Assembly: GCF_026627505.1 (NCBI RefSeq)
Contig: NZ_JAPNLK010000054.1
Coordinates: 1 to 64,000, forward strand
Direction: 5' to 3'
From: Streptomyces sp. H27-H5
GTDB lineage: Bacteria; Actinomycetota; Actinomycetes; Streptomycetales; Streptomycetaceae
Length of the DNA stretch: 64,000 nt
Shown: piece after piece, positions 36,501 to 42,689 of the stretch
Layout: every line of letters starts with the position of its first letter
How positions within the stretch are numbered: position 1 is the stretch's first letter
The notes under the pieces: generated by a model
Told to the model about the DNA's origin: nothing
Database searches by the model: none
The model's input: the letters and a program-made list of their open reading frames with translations, nothing else
Position numbers and translations under genes: made by a program

Positions 36501-39500
36501 CCCGGCGGCCGCCCGGCCGGCTCCGGGGGCGCTGGCCGGGCGGGACGTCGTGGTCCGGATGGCGGTGGCCCGCATCCAGGCCGACGACGGGCGCTGGGTC
36601 CGCAACGTGTCCCTGCAGCTGCCGGTGCGCTTCGGCGCGGGATTCGGCGCCGGCGACCTGGGTGCGTACCGCGGCCGGCTCCAGGCACTGCTGGACAGCC
36701 ACATCAACGACGGGCGCACGCTGCCCGGCTCCGGCGACCAGCTGCACATCGACGTGGAGGTGGAGCACCGGCCGGACCATCCGGAGGCGATCGAGATCAG
36801 CCGCAGTGATCAACCGGTGCGGGAATGGGATCAGTTCACCTTTCCGCTGGGTACCCGTGAGGGGCTCGCGGACGACGCCCGGGCGCTCCACGAACTGCTG
36901 CACTACGCGGGCCTGCCGGACCGGTACCACGACGCCTCGACGCTGTTCCGCCGCCTGGAGCGGCAGGCCGACCGGCGCGGGGTGATGGCCGGCGCCGACA
37001 CGTTCGAGGTGCCCGACGCGTACGTCCGGGCCATTGCCGCGGTCACCGACTCCGGTCCGGTCCTGCGCGATCTGCCGCGCACCGGGGCGGGGGCACCGGG
37101 CCTGAGCCGCGACGCCGCCCGCGCGGCGCTGCTCGCGCCGGACCCGGAGCAGGTTCCCCTGCCGCGCGCCCCGGCCGCCGCGCCGTTCGCGGGCCGTGAC
37201 CGCGCCTCCGTCGAGGACCTGGTCCGGCGGGTGCTGCACGACGACACCCGGATGGACCACGGCCGCAACTGGGCGGGCCCCGGGCGGCCCCCGCTCGACG
37301 TCGGCCGGTACGCCGTCGTCCGGGACGGCGGGGAGGGCCGTACGCAGAGCGCGCCGTGGACCGATCCGTACGTCGTGATGGCCCGCGCCGGCGGGGACCA
37401 CGTCACCTTGCGGACACCTCTGGGTTCCGTCCGGCTGACCGAGGCCGAGGACTTCGCCGCCTTGGTGGCGAACGACCCGCACCGGCCTCCGGGCGCCGAC
37501 ATCGTGCTGGCCGTGCGCGGGCTTCCGGAGGGTTCCCTCGGTCTGCCGCAGGCTGTCCGGAGCGCGACGGGGAGCCGTGTCTGGACCCCGGTGGACGCGA
37601 CCCTGCGGCTGGTGACCGTCCGCGGGCACCGCACGACGGAGCGGATGGAGCTGTCCGGCTCCGACCCGAGGTGGGAGGCGACCACCACGGCGCAGGCGGC
37701 GGACCCCTTCGCCCACCTGAGGGCCGCACGGCTGGTCACGGACGCGTACACGACCGCGGCCCCGGGCGGCTCGGTGCTGTTCCAACGGCTGCCGCTCACC
37801 ATGTTGGAGGCCTTCCACGCCGTCGACCCGGCCGATCCCGACAGCCCCGCCCTGGTGCTGCCCGTCCAGCGGTTCGACGAGGTGCTCGTCCGGGACCGGC
37901 CCGGGATCGAGGTGTCGCAGGACCGCACGCTCGCCATCGATTCCGGCGGCCTGAGCCGGCACGCGTACGCCACGCAGCAGGCCGTCGACGACGCCAACGT
38001 GCGGCTGGCCGCGGCCGGGAGCAAGGTGCGGCTGGCCGCGGACCCCGCGGTCTCCCTCACCCTGCGGCGCGGGGACGGGCTGCCCCATCCCCCGCTGCTG
38101 CGGATCGCCCCGCGGTTCCTGACCCGGTCGGGACGCTCGGACGAGGAGGCCTGCCGTGACTTCGCTCAGATGGTGTCCGGTGAGGTCCGAGCCTCGCACG
38201 TGGTGTTCCGGGCGCCCGGGGACCGTGTCGCGACCGGCCGGATCAGTGCCCTGGACACGGCGGAGGTCACCGGCACGCACCACCTCGCCGAGTCCCTCAC
38301 CCGCGTTGCCGGAGGCCTGGTGGCCCCGGCCGCCACCGGTCCGGCCTGGGCCGCCGCGCAGATCGGGCGGGACGACCGGGGCGTCGGCGGCCAGGGCGGT
38401 GCGCCGCTGCCCGGCCGGGAGTACGGCGGCGCGCTGAGCTACGAGTACGCCGACAGTCCGGAGCGGGACGCCCTGACGGAGGCGGCGCGGCGGATCGGGA
38501 TCAACGAGGCCGCCTGGGCCGGGGTGGGCGAGGGCTACCTCGTCCAGTCCGTCAACGCGGCGAACGCCGAGGGGCTTGCGTCCCTCGACGTCAACTACGC
38601 CAAGCCCGGCGGCGGGAACGGCTCGCACTACGGCTACCACTTCGCGTCCGTGGTGCTGGCCAGTGAGGACGGCCGGTCGCAGCTCACCCTGGAGAACCAC
38701 GCCCGGGTCGGCCGGACGCGCGCCGAGACGACCGACGCCGTCGAGGCCAACCTGCGGCAGTCCGCCGGTGAACTTCGTTCGGTGGAGGCCTCGTTGGCAC
38801 GGCGTCTGCGGCAGGCCGAAGACGCGGGCGCGACTGCGGCGGACACCGCCGCGCTGAGGGCGAGGGCCCGGTTGGCGGAGGTGCTGGTCGCGGCGAAGGA
38901 GGCCCGGGACCGGCGCGCGCCCGCGCAGGACCAGGAGCGTACGCTCCGGCAGGCCGCGACCGTCCTGCTGAAGACCGCCCCCATGGTCGAGGGCAGGGAG
39001 CAGTGGTACTTCCGTGCCTACAGCCGGCGCCCGGGCGAGAGCATGCACGAAACGCATGCGGCACTGCTGTCCGATCACGACTCGGCGGAGGCCAATCCGC
39101 TCACCTTGGTGGTGCTCCACGGGCATGGCGAGCCGCTGCATCGGTTCATCGCGTTCGACGAGTCGGGCGCCATGGCCGACGGAGGCCGGTTCAAGCTCGA
39201 CCAACTGGCCGAGCACCTGGTCCGGGTCGGTCTGTGGAACCGTGATCACGGCCTGCCGCTGCCGTCGGTCCGGCTGACCGGCCACGGCGACGGCCGGGTG
39301 CCGCATCGGGACCTGGAGCTCACCGCCGCCATGGCCGACGGCATCCGCACGGACCTGCGCGCCCGCATCGCGGACCTGCTGCGGCAGCGCGGATCCGTCG
39401 TGGACGCAAGCGACTTCACCTTCTCCGTGGCATCCGGCCTACACCGCGAGGACGGGACGACCCGCGGCCGGGAGGTCACCTTCGACATCGACCACTGGCG

Positions 39501-39531
39501 GTCCGGCGACGACTCGGAGGCCGACCGGTGA
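30559..39531 (+). CDS. Giant multi-domain T7SS polymorphic toxin (2,990 residues)
   Basis: ATG 30559, GAGGAAC upstream. Order: CpnT-type WXG-like domain and two hydrophobic segments (1-~260); Pro/Ala linker; metallopeptidase-like domain with HELAH at 722 followed by GLRDEY (~615-780); Rossmann or GT-B-like domain of unknown role (~865-1230, GFRSGNLEAVALIGHDVHYL); helical part; class II adenylate-cyclase-like domain (~1430-1640: RPTNP, PKPKDIKAKS, GLIGYFRPV, ITGDHDVFDIS, VMHGAHMDW); OmpA-like domain (~1740-1870, PEVTIAGHG); second metallopeptidase-like domain with HELLH at 2111; a long region of unknown fold; a papain-like region with the only cysteine of the protein (Cys2532), His2694 and Glu2712-Asn2713; and a final OmpA-like domain (~2850-2990, VRLTGHGDG). 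These are family-level readings by eye. No immunity gene is evident downstream. Confidence 0.9.
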   Translation: MSVDMPPELAWVARLAVGQSWPKGNEDGLHALGQAWHEAAQELKGISEQVGASGNGVLESVGGQVADEFRSFVTQLESSIPEMAQSAGQLGKLGRHTAVQVEYSKYMILGQLVLLAAQIAQWAFFAPEVIPLAVTGARIAVKMILRRLLISVATGVAMNVGLDVAVQTIQFLKGDRTEWSTDNTVSAVVSGAIGGAVGGVFFGAGGVLAPKFAHALLGKVVLGAATGVATAGIMYGIYKSGEEEFGSSISAGALGALGGGGRRRFGGKGTTIEVDPVHLNVPDALRFDLPGLPTAEKAALSDPPPSPGRVAPEPGRGGGADPVNGAGTGTGTGTGADGAGFRAPRTESAPAVHGATGDTRAPAAAPGDGGLPGFATVLGPAQGPTASAPGHAAAPALSGAAPSGTAASGTAWSGAHGPGSARTAATAPVVRTSTGTGVGPTAAEVTRPATAGAPGAATPAAPPGGPAAGAAGAAGTGGLNAAAGPGSDPSRSVRTETSPTPSAGAGQHAGPQASAAAGAPHAGPEASVDTASRTGPQAPAATGPHPVPERPGAPVTATTADTADTTAAHTATGRATGTVGAAESAATRDPGSAPPPGHVPGGPTPAPRMALDRTPRFVVRSSFEARRFTYQGESVTDLTVRVAFRAGGGHDTEAVWSRMSDGVREFLNGPEYRLPGGDRLHVTVLRARPGDEPHLTVDLVGRDRGMDQRSWWPDADPVDYAHELAHQIGLRDEYRDPSAPHRPAVEGSLQGDYRSPAPEGLRQAGLRDRHLRLIAALVGDLDQQTGAPRREDPAAAALLYDAEWARAWRGAAANDRSHVWVDPVSNPLRHGQDGNPARDEVSTDDRGENRSDQRTESPSVAPRMFGPPVYSPDNSLIMQPGYASGDQFGILASLLHDPNRHVLIARGPDSGLPGHDPVRDKSRAIEAFYLESGIPADRVHHVDVPNLEKGNVWPALNDEATRIAQQQWGINKHFHEMFQVKELWGVTDGTDHVGRVFSEELRGRVREAWHLGEDRDAEVNAWLAGRGVRIPPGEGRVLVLWSRFSGKATQWSDLRGRMEHDTSFQGVRQLLRNLAGDYKAVIITGDAHPDAGKGGKWDALVREMRTELGTDTIHQVTGFWRGTDPGLAAWGGDTRTGQFRLYDSLARQHGVQHLGFRSGNLEAVALIGHDVHYLEESGATGSHRMEAWHDADGTGTTRKGGLAPGYERVVIAEPPTASGRYGKQFDTGGPLEGTYQPADPGSWWRKPVHAYGNERGFGHADVQSIREELGLTGRFQDRDAFDADRVRHIQRRYGAVRAVVRQYGHLVEYDVEQYLAQAEAFFHTPLERYPHGPSQMYADFVEHVLPNFPAVWEVHRQIQTRIQMQAWEAYNRQQAGQGNGGEVTPRAPQSDTTGSPSGTTGTPSGSSGSTGSSGAGASAGVTPAEARARYGMPEGNFRKFQEVATRNRLRIDVRPTNPTAPAWLDQGKLPKPKDIKAKSINDLDTRLGAKAEHRGLIGYFRPVMPERGDTDAATWSRIEARFDQRTEEFDTLAPVMEALAAEGRFKVEDGLVYGRDQEGGWREITGDHDVFDISTPGSTRLKGSPYDRVVGEMMANDMAVMHGAHMDWEPSSPFSKGIFSKIVESHQEGGEPLLRFLPGVNDAELVHARPVLRPPSTAETPATPSESAPAPSMAAAPERAVRGGVRAPAAAPHSRVADLRGDEVAPQAPRTAPQEPAATSGRTGRPAPPAGPPLTRAVAFGAEDSTGLGPAEVGRLDALAAAVARGTVRHAEAGLPLPEVTIAGHGTASVAGRPHFGRAVQVGAERAEGVREVFVRRLDAHLRDLGSPLTASALSIARESRGSDLPHGTDPAHDTPEARRLAVVTVTHMPTERPPVRDDLPQGALAGRHLPDGPAPALVERPRALDRQGGAPDGQSAAPDGHRHAPDGRPPVRDVRAPVADEPAPPVREGRPPVRPEQWLDRRERAGWAVLRTERFDPARDPAAARPAPGALAGRDVVVRMAVARIQADDGRWVRNVSLQLPVRFGAGFGAGDLGAYRGRLQALLDSHINDGRTLPGSGDQLHIDVEVEHRPDHPEAIEISRSDQPVREWDQFTFPLGTREGLADDARALHELLHYAGLPDRYHDASTLFRRLERQADRRGVMAGADTFEVPDAYVRAIAAVTDSGPVLRDLPRTGAGAPGLSRDAARAALLAPDPEQVPLPRAPAAAPFAGRDRASVEDLVRRVLHDDTRMDHGRNWAGPGRPPLDVGRYAVVRDGGEGRTQSAPWTDPYVVMARAGGDHVTLRTPLGSVRLTEAEDFAALVANDPHRPPGADIVLAVRGLPEGSLGLPQAVRSATGSRVWTPVDATLRLVTVRGHRTTERMELSGSDPRWEATTTAQAADPFAHLRAARLVTDAYTTAAPGGSVLFQRLPLTMLEAFHAVDPADPDSPALVLPVQRFDEVLVRDRPGIEVSQDRTLAIDSGGLSRHAYATQQAVDDANVRLAAAGSKVRLAADPAVSLTLRRGDGLPHPPLLRIAPRFLTRSGRSDEEACRDFAQMVSGEVRASHVVFRAPGDRVATGRISALDTAEVTGTHHLAESLTRVAGGLVAPAATGPAWAAAQIGRDDRGVGGQGGAPLPGREYGGALSYEYADSPERDALTEAARRIGINEAAWAGVGEGYLVQSVNAANAEGLASLDVNYAKPGGGNGSHYGYHFASVVLASEDGRSQLTLENHARVGRTRAETTDAVEANLRQSAGELRSVEASLARRLRQAEDAGATAADTAALRARARLAEVLVAAKEARDRRAPAQDQERTLRQAATVLLKTAPMVEGREQWYFRAYSRRPGESMHETHAALLSDHDSAEANPLTLVVLHGHGEPLHRFIAFDESGAMADGGRFKLDQLAEHLVRVGLWNRDHGLPLPSVRLTGHGDGRVPHRDLELTAAMADGIRTDLRARIADLLRQRGSVVDASDFTFSVASGLHREDGTTRGREVTFDIDHWRSGDDSEADR
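31541..31564 (+). repeat. CGGGAA hexamer array inside the toxin linker
   Basis: Three exact CGGGAA units plus CGGGAG encode a Gly-Thr run in the first Pro/Ala-rich linker. Unit number can change without frameshift, so linker length may vary between strains. Confidence 0.6.
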
Positions 39532-39618
39532 CGAAGGCGGGGGCGACGGCGCCTGCGGCCTTCGAAAGCCACCGCGGAGCGTTCCCGGGCCTCGTTCCGG
39601 ACCGCGCGCGAAACTCGA

Positions 39619-39648
39619 TTCACCCGCCACCCGTAGGCGCCCTAACGT
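39619..39648 (+). promoter_or_regulatory. Candidate promoter for a leaderless acetyltransferase mRNA
   Basis: TTCACC (39619-39624) and TAACGT (39643-39648) are 18 bases apart; transcription starting ~7 bases after the -10 box would begin at or next to ATG 39656. The gene has no ribosome site, which agrees with a leaderless transcript. Confidence 0.45.
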
Positions 39649-39655
39649 GGCCCCC

Positions 39656-40204
39656 ATGCTCCAGATACCGTCGCGGGTCGAACTGCACCCGCTCACCCTC
39701 TCCGACCAGGACGAGTTCTGTACCCTCGTCCGGGCCAGCTCCGAACTGCACCTGCCGTGGATGCGACTGCCGACGAACGCGCAGGAGTTCATGGGCTGGA
39801 TGCGCCGTTTCGACGACGGCACCAACCAGGGCTTCCTGGTCCGCGTGCGAGACACCGGAGCAGCCGCCGGCACGGTCAACATCAACTCGATCGTCCGGGG
39901 GCGCTACCAGGGCGCGTCCCTCGGCTATGCGGCCTTCGCCCCGTCGGCAGGGCAGGGGTACATGACCGAAGGGGTCGCCGCCACGATGCGGTACGCGTTC
40001 ACCGATCTGCGGCTCCACCGGCTGGAGGCCGGCATCCAGCCGGCGAACAAGGCATCTCTGGCCGTGGTCCAACGGCTTGGCTTCCAGTACGAGGGGCTGG
40101 CGCCCGCCTACCTCTACATCGACGGCGCCTGGCGGGACCACGAACGCTGGTCCATCACCGCACCGAACCCCTGGACACCCGATCCGTCCCTTCCAGAGGT
40201 CTGA
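39656..40204 (+). CDS. RimJ/RimL-type GNAT N-acetyltransferase
   Basis: 182 residues. The GNAT fold is clear: motif A region YMTEGVAATMRYAFTDLRLH with the acetyl-CoA loop GQGYMTEG, then EAGIQPANKASLAVVQRLGF and the C-terminal strand DHERWSI. This branch acetylates alpha-amino groups of proteins or small amines. It directly follows the toxin gene on the same strand but has its own promoter-like sequence and reads as a housekeeping enzyme, so an immunity role is not suggested. GTG 39647 is an alternative start. Confidence 0.9.
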   Translation: MLQIPSRVELHPLTLSDQDEFCTLVRASSELHLPWMRLPTNAQEFMGWMRRFDDGTNQGFLVRVRDTGAAAGTVNINSIVRGRYQGASLGYAAFAPSAGQGYMTEGVAATMRYAFTDLRLHRLEAGIQPANKASLAVVQRLGFQYEGLAPAYLYIDGAWRDHERWSITAPNPWTPDPSLPEV

Positions 40205-40422
40205 GAGGAAACGAGGACGAGGCCGGTCCACAGGACCCAACGCCCGCACCTCCCGCCACCGGGTGTGCGGCGTTCGGGGACATGAGCGTGGCCGCTTGAC
40301 CGGTCGGGCCTCGGCCCGCAGAGTCGGGATGCGGCGCCGTTGAGAGCGCTGCCCGATCCCGCTCATTGGCTCGCCCGTCCCGAGGCGGCCGATGCCCCGA
40401 CCTTCCCGGAGTGACTGCGCTG

Positions 40423-41067
40423 ATGGTTCTCGATCTGGTCGTGATCGGTACGGCCATCACGTTGGGACCTTTGCACAACAGCGCGTTCATCCTGCTGCTC
40501 TCCTCCCGACGTGGGGTTCGCAAGGGCCTGGCGTTCCTCTTGTCGTGGCTCGCCAATCTGGTTGTGGTGATCGCATGCGTGTTGCTGCTGACCGGTGGGG
40601 AGCCCCCGGCCCGCCACACCACCCCGTCGACCGCCGTTTCGTGTGCGAAACTCGCCATCGGCTTGGGGCTGGTGCTCTATGGCGCGAACCGGCGGCGCCG
40701 GCCACCCCGCCCGCATGGTCCGCCGCGCTGGACCGCCAAGGTGGACGACGCCTCACTGGCCACGGCCGCCGGGCTGGCCTGGTTGTTCCAGCCCTGGGCG
40801 CTGGTCGGGGCCGGTGCCGCGACGGTCGTCGCCGCGGACCTCTCCTCCCTCACGGACTGGCTCGTGCTGACGGGCTACTGCCTGCTGGCCACGCTCAGCC
40901 TCGTCGCCATGGAGATGTACAAGGTCTGGGCACCGGCGGCCGCGGAGGCCAGGCTGAACGGCCTGCGCACCTGGACCGAGCGGCACCAGGACCAGCTGAT
41001 CGTCACGCTCTCCCTGCTCATCGGCCTGTGGCTGACGGCGCGGAGCGTCTACGAGTTGGTTGTCTGA
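40423..41067 (+). CDS. GAP/Sap-family integral membrane protein
   Basis: 214 residues from ATG 40423 (GGAG twelve bases upstream; GTG 40411 possible). About six membrane helices in the pattern of the GAP (Sap, sulfolipid-addressing) family: VLDLVVIGTAITLGPLHNSA, LSWLANLVVVIACVLLLTGG, SCAKLAIGLGLVLYG, then a loop with DDASLATAAGLAWLFQPW. The LGPLHNSAFI turn near the first helix is typical. Members move lipids or small metabolites across the membrane; the substrate here is unknown. Confidence 0.8.
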   Translation: MVLDLVVIGTAITLGPLHNSAFILLLSSRRGVRKGLAFLLSWLANLVVVIACVLLLTGGEPPARHTTPSTAVSCAKLAIGLGLVLYGANRRRRPPRPHGPPRWTAKVDDASLATAAGLAWLFQPWALVGAGAATVVAADLSSLTDWLVLTGYCLLATLSLVAMEMYKVWAPAAAEARLNGLRTWTERHQDQLIVTLSLLIGLWLTARSVYELVV

Positions 41068-41116
41068 CGGCACCGCAGTCGGGTTCGCTGCGGACAGGAC
41101 TGGACATGCGCCACCC

Positions 41117-41138
41117 TGTCGTAACAGAATCAGTTGCA
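41117..41138. promoter_or_regulatory. Operator-like site 1 of the Rrf2 regulator
   Basis: TGTCGTAAC, seven bases, GTTGCA. The same pattern recurs at 41673-41694 before the MFS gene. GTAAC and GTTGC are near inverted repeats. Autoregulation by the Rrf2 protein is the inference. Confidence 0.6.
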
Positions 41139-41179
41139 ACGGGATCGGCGTCGGTCGCGTCCAGGCAACGGGAGGTTCC

Positions 41180-41608
41180 ATGAGCGCGAGCAGTCGCATG
41201 ACCGTGGCCACGCACGCGTTGACCTGGATGGCGCTGGTCTGCTCCCAGCGAGCCGACGACATCGTGACGTCCGATCAGATCGCCGACAGCGTCAACACCA
41301 ACCCCGTCGTCATCCGCCGCATCCTCGGCAGCCTGCGTGGCGCGGGCCTGGTCGTCTCGCAGCGCGGCCAGGGTGCGGGCTGGAGGCTGGCCCGCACCCC
41401 GGAGTCGATCACGCTGAGGGACGTCTACCTGGCCGTTGAGCCCGATCCGCTCATCGCGTTGCACGCCGCGACTCCCAACCAGAAGTGCCCCGTCGGTCGC
41501 GGCCTCCCGCCTGTGCTGCGGGAGGCCTACAGCCGTGCGGAGGAGTCGATGAAGGTCGAACTGGCCGCGGTCACCGTCGCCGACGTCCTGAGGGAGACGG
41601 TTGCCTGA
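41180..41608 (+). CDS. Rrf2-family transcriptional repressor
   Basis: 142 residues from ATG 41180 with GGGAGG upstream. The N-terminal winged helix has the Rrf2 pattern (SDQIADSVNTNPVVIRRILG, LRGAGLVVSQRGQGAGWRLA). The region that in Fe-S members carries three close cysteines has only one here (NQKCPVGRG), so it is probably not an iron-sulfur sensor but of the type paired with MFS exporters. The next gene is an MFS fragment, and both promoters share one palindromic motif. Confidence 0.9.
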   Translation: MSASSRMTVATHALTWMALVCSQRADDIVTSDQIADSVNTNPVVIRRILGSLRGAGLVVSQRGQGAGWRLARTPESITLRDVYLAVEPDPLIALHAATPNQKCPVGRGLPPVLREAYSRAEESMKVELAAVTVADVLRETVA

Positions 41609-41660
41609 AGGCCGGACCCCGAACTCCCGTCCCACCGGCTGGTCCGCATGGACCGGCCTT
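41608..41660 (+). terminator. Candidate terminator after the Rrf2 gene
   Basis: AAGGCCGG (41608-41615) pairs with CCGGCCTT (41653-41660), followed by TCTTC. The loop is long (37 bases), so this is a weak call. Confidence 0.35.
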
Positions 41661-41672
41661 TCTTCGGACCAT

Positions 41673-41694
41673 TGTCGTAACCGTCCCTGTTACA
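41673..41694. promoter_or_regulatory. Operator-like site 2 upstream of the MFS gene
   Basis: TGTCGTAAC, seven bases, GTTACA; GTAAC and GTTAC are exact inverted repeats. It matches site 1 at 41117 in 14 of the 15 non-spacer positions and lies 27 bases before the MFS start, fitting repression by the upstream Rrf2 protein. Confidence 0.65.
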
Positions 41695-41720
41695 CCCAAC
41701 GCTCTGGAGGTCCTTCCGTC

Positions 41721-42032
41721 GTGTACCGATCACTTGTCGTCCTCGCCGCCGCAATGTTCGCGATAGGAACCGACAGCTTCGTCATCGCCGGCATCCTGCC
41801 GGACTCCGCGGACTCCCTCGATGTCTCCGTCGGCACCGCCGGTTGGCTGCTCACCGCCTACGCCTTGACCTACGCCGTGCTAGGTCCGGTCATGGCCGCC
41901 CTCACCGGGCACATGACACCTGTGACACGGCATGTGACCCGGAGACCTGTCACGACCGCGCGCCCCGCGCCCCGCGCCCCGACCAGACTCGCGCTCAACA
42001 CAGCGACCACGGTGGCGACATGGGCATCCTGA
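41721..42032 (+). pseudogene. N-terminal fragment of an MFS drug-efflux transporter
   Basis: From GTG 41721 (CTGGAGG upstream) about 65 residues match the start of DHA1-type exporters: LVVLAAAMFAIGTDSFVIAG, SVGTAGWLLTAYALTYAVLG, then PVMAALTG, where the family continues with a basic loop and ten more helices. Here the reading turns to HMTPVTRHV and an Arg/Thr/Pro-rich tail, ending at 42032. The break is near 41910. The lost part is nowhere in the window, so a deletion or rearrangement joined this gene to the next locus. Confidence 0.8.
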
Positions 42033-42043
42033 CGTGAGGCCGG

Positions 42044-42595
42044 CTAGCCCCTGGCTTTGGCCTGGGCGGTGGCGACGTAGCGCACGGTGAACAGCATGGG
42101 AACGACAAATCCGGCGGCTTGGACGAGCGTCGCCGTCGTGGAGTGGCCCTGGTTGGCGTGGGCCAGGGCCGCGAGGGCGCCGGCCGTGACGGCGAAGGCC
42201 GCGGTCCACACGGCGGTGATGACCACGTTGACCCGCACGAAGGGCCTCAGGCTCCAGACTTCGGGTGGGGTGGTGCGCTTGGCGATGCCCAGAGTGAACG
42301 GCTTGCCGACGAGCAACGAGGCCCCGGCGATGAGGGCCAGGGTGGCCGAGGAGAGAGCCGCCGAGTAGGCATGCGCAGCCGAATGGGGGTCCGCGAAGGC
42401 GACTGCCGCCAGGATCGCGAAGAAGGCGGCCGAGCCGGTTTCCATGATCAGCGCGTCGGAACCGACCCCCGTCCGCCGCTGTTGGGCGATCACCGCCACC
42501 GCCACCAACAGACCGGCGAGCGCCCCCCACTGCCACTGGGCGGTCGGGACCACCGCGAAGACGATCCATGGGAGGAAGGTGCGTACGTACGACAT
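42044..42595 (-). CDS. Integral membrane protein under PadR control
   Basis: 183 residues with about five to six membrane helices (WIVFAVVPTAQWQWGALAGL, AAFFAILAAVAFAD, VITAVWTAAFAVTAGALAAL, AAGFVVPMLFTVRYVATA). The loop KPFTLGIAKRTTPPEVW is polar and carries a conserved-looking RxTPPE segment. No family with known function is recognised. It is divergent from a PadR repressor across 94 bases containing palindromic sites, so it is probably the regulated target. Confidence 0.8.
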   Translation of the reverse strand: MSYVRTFLPWIVFAVVPTAQWQWGALAGLLVAVAVIAQQRRTGVGSDALIMETGSAAFFAILAAVAFADPHSAAHAYSAALSSATLALIAGASLLVGKPFTLGIAKRTTPPEVWSLRPFVRVNVVITAVWTAAFAVTAGALAALAHANQGHSTTATLVQAAGFVVPMLFTVRYVATAQAKARG

Positions 42596-42627
42596 CGAAG
42601 TCCCCCGAGCTGTTCATATTCCTATTC

Positions 42628-42673
42628 TGACATGTCAAAGCTAGAAGCTCCACTCTCGACATGTCAAGAGTGG
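42628..42673. promoter_or_regulatory. Paired palindromic operators between membrane protein and padR-type gene
   Basis: TGACATGTCA at 42628-42637 is a perfect palindrome. A 24-base palindrome at 42650-42673 (arms CCACTCT and AGAGTGG around GACATGTC) is symmetrical in 22 of 24 positions. The two GACATGTC cores are 29 bases apart. ATGT/ACAT half-sites fit what PadR repressors bind. Confidence 0.75.
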
Positions 42674-42689
42674 AAGGTAAAGTGGCGGC

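Noticed and set aside
33127..39306. A 2,059-residue minus-strand frame opposite the toxin
   Set aside because: Antisense shadow of a high-GC gene: Val/Gly/Arg-rich, no domains, no ribosome site.
39656..40204. GNAT acetyltransferase as the toxin's immunity protein
   Set aside because: It is a standard RimJ/RimL-type enzyme with its own promoter-like sequence 124 bases after the toxin; acetylation as immunity is conceivable, but nothing here supports it.
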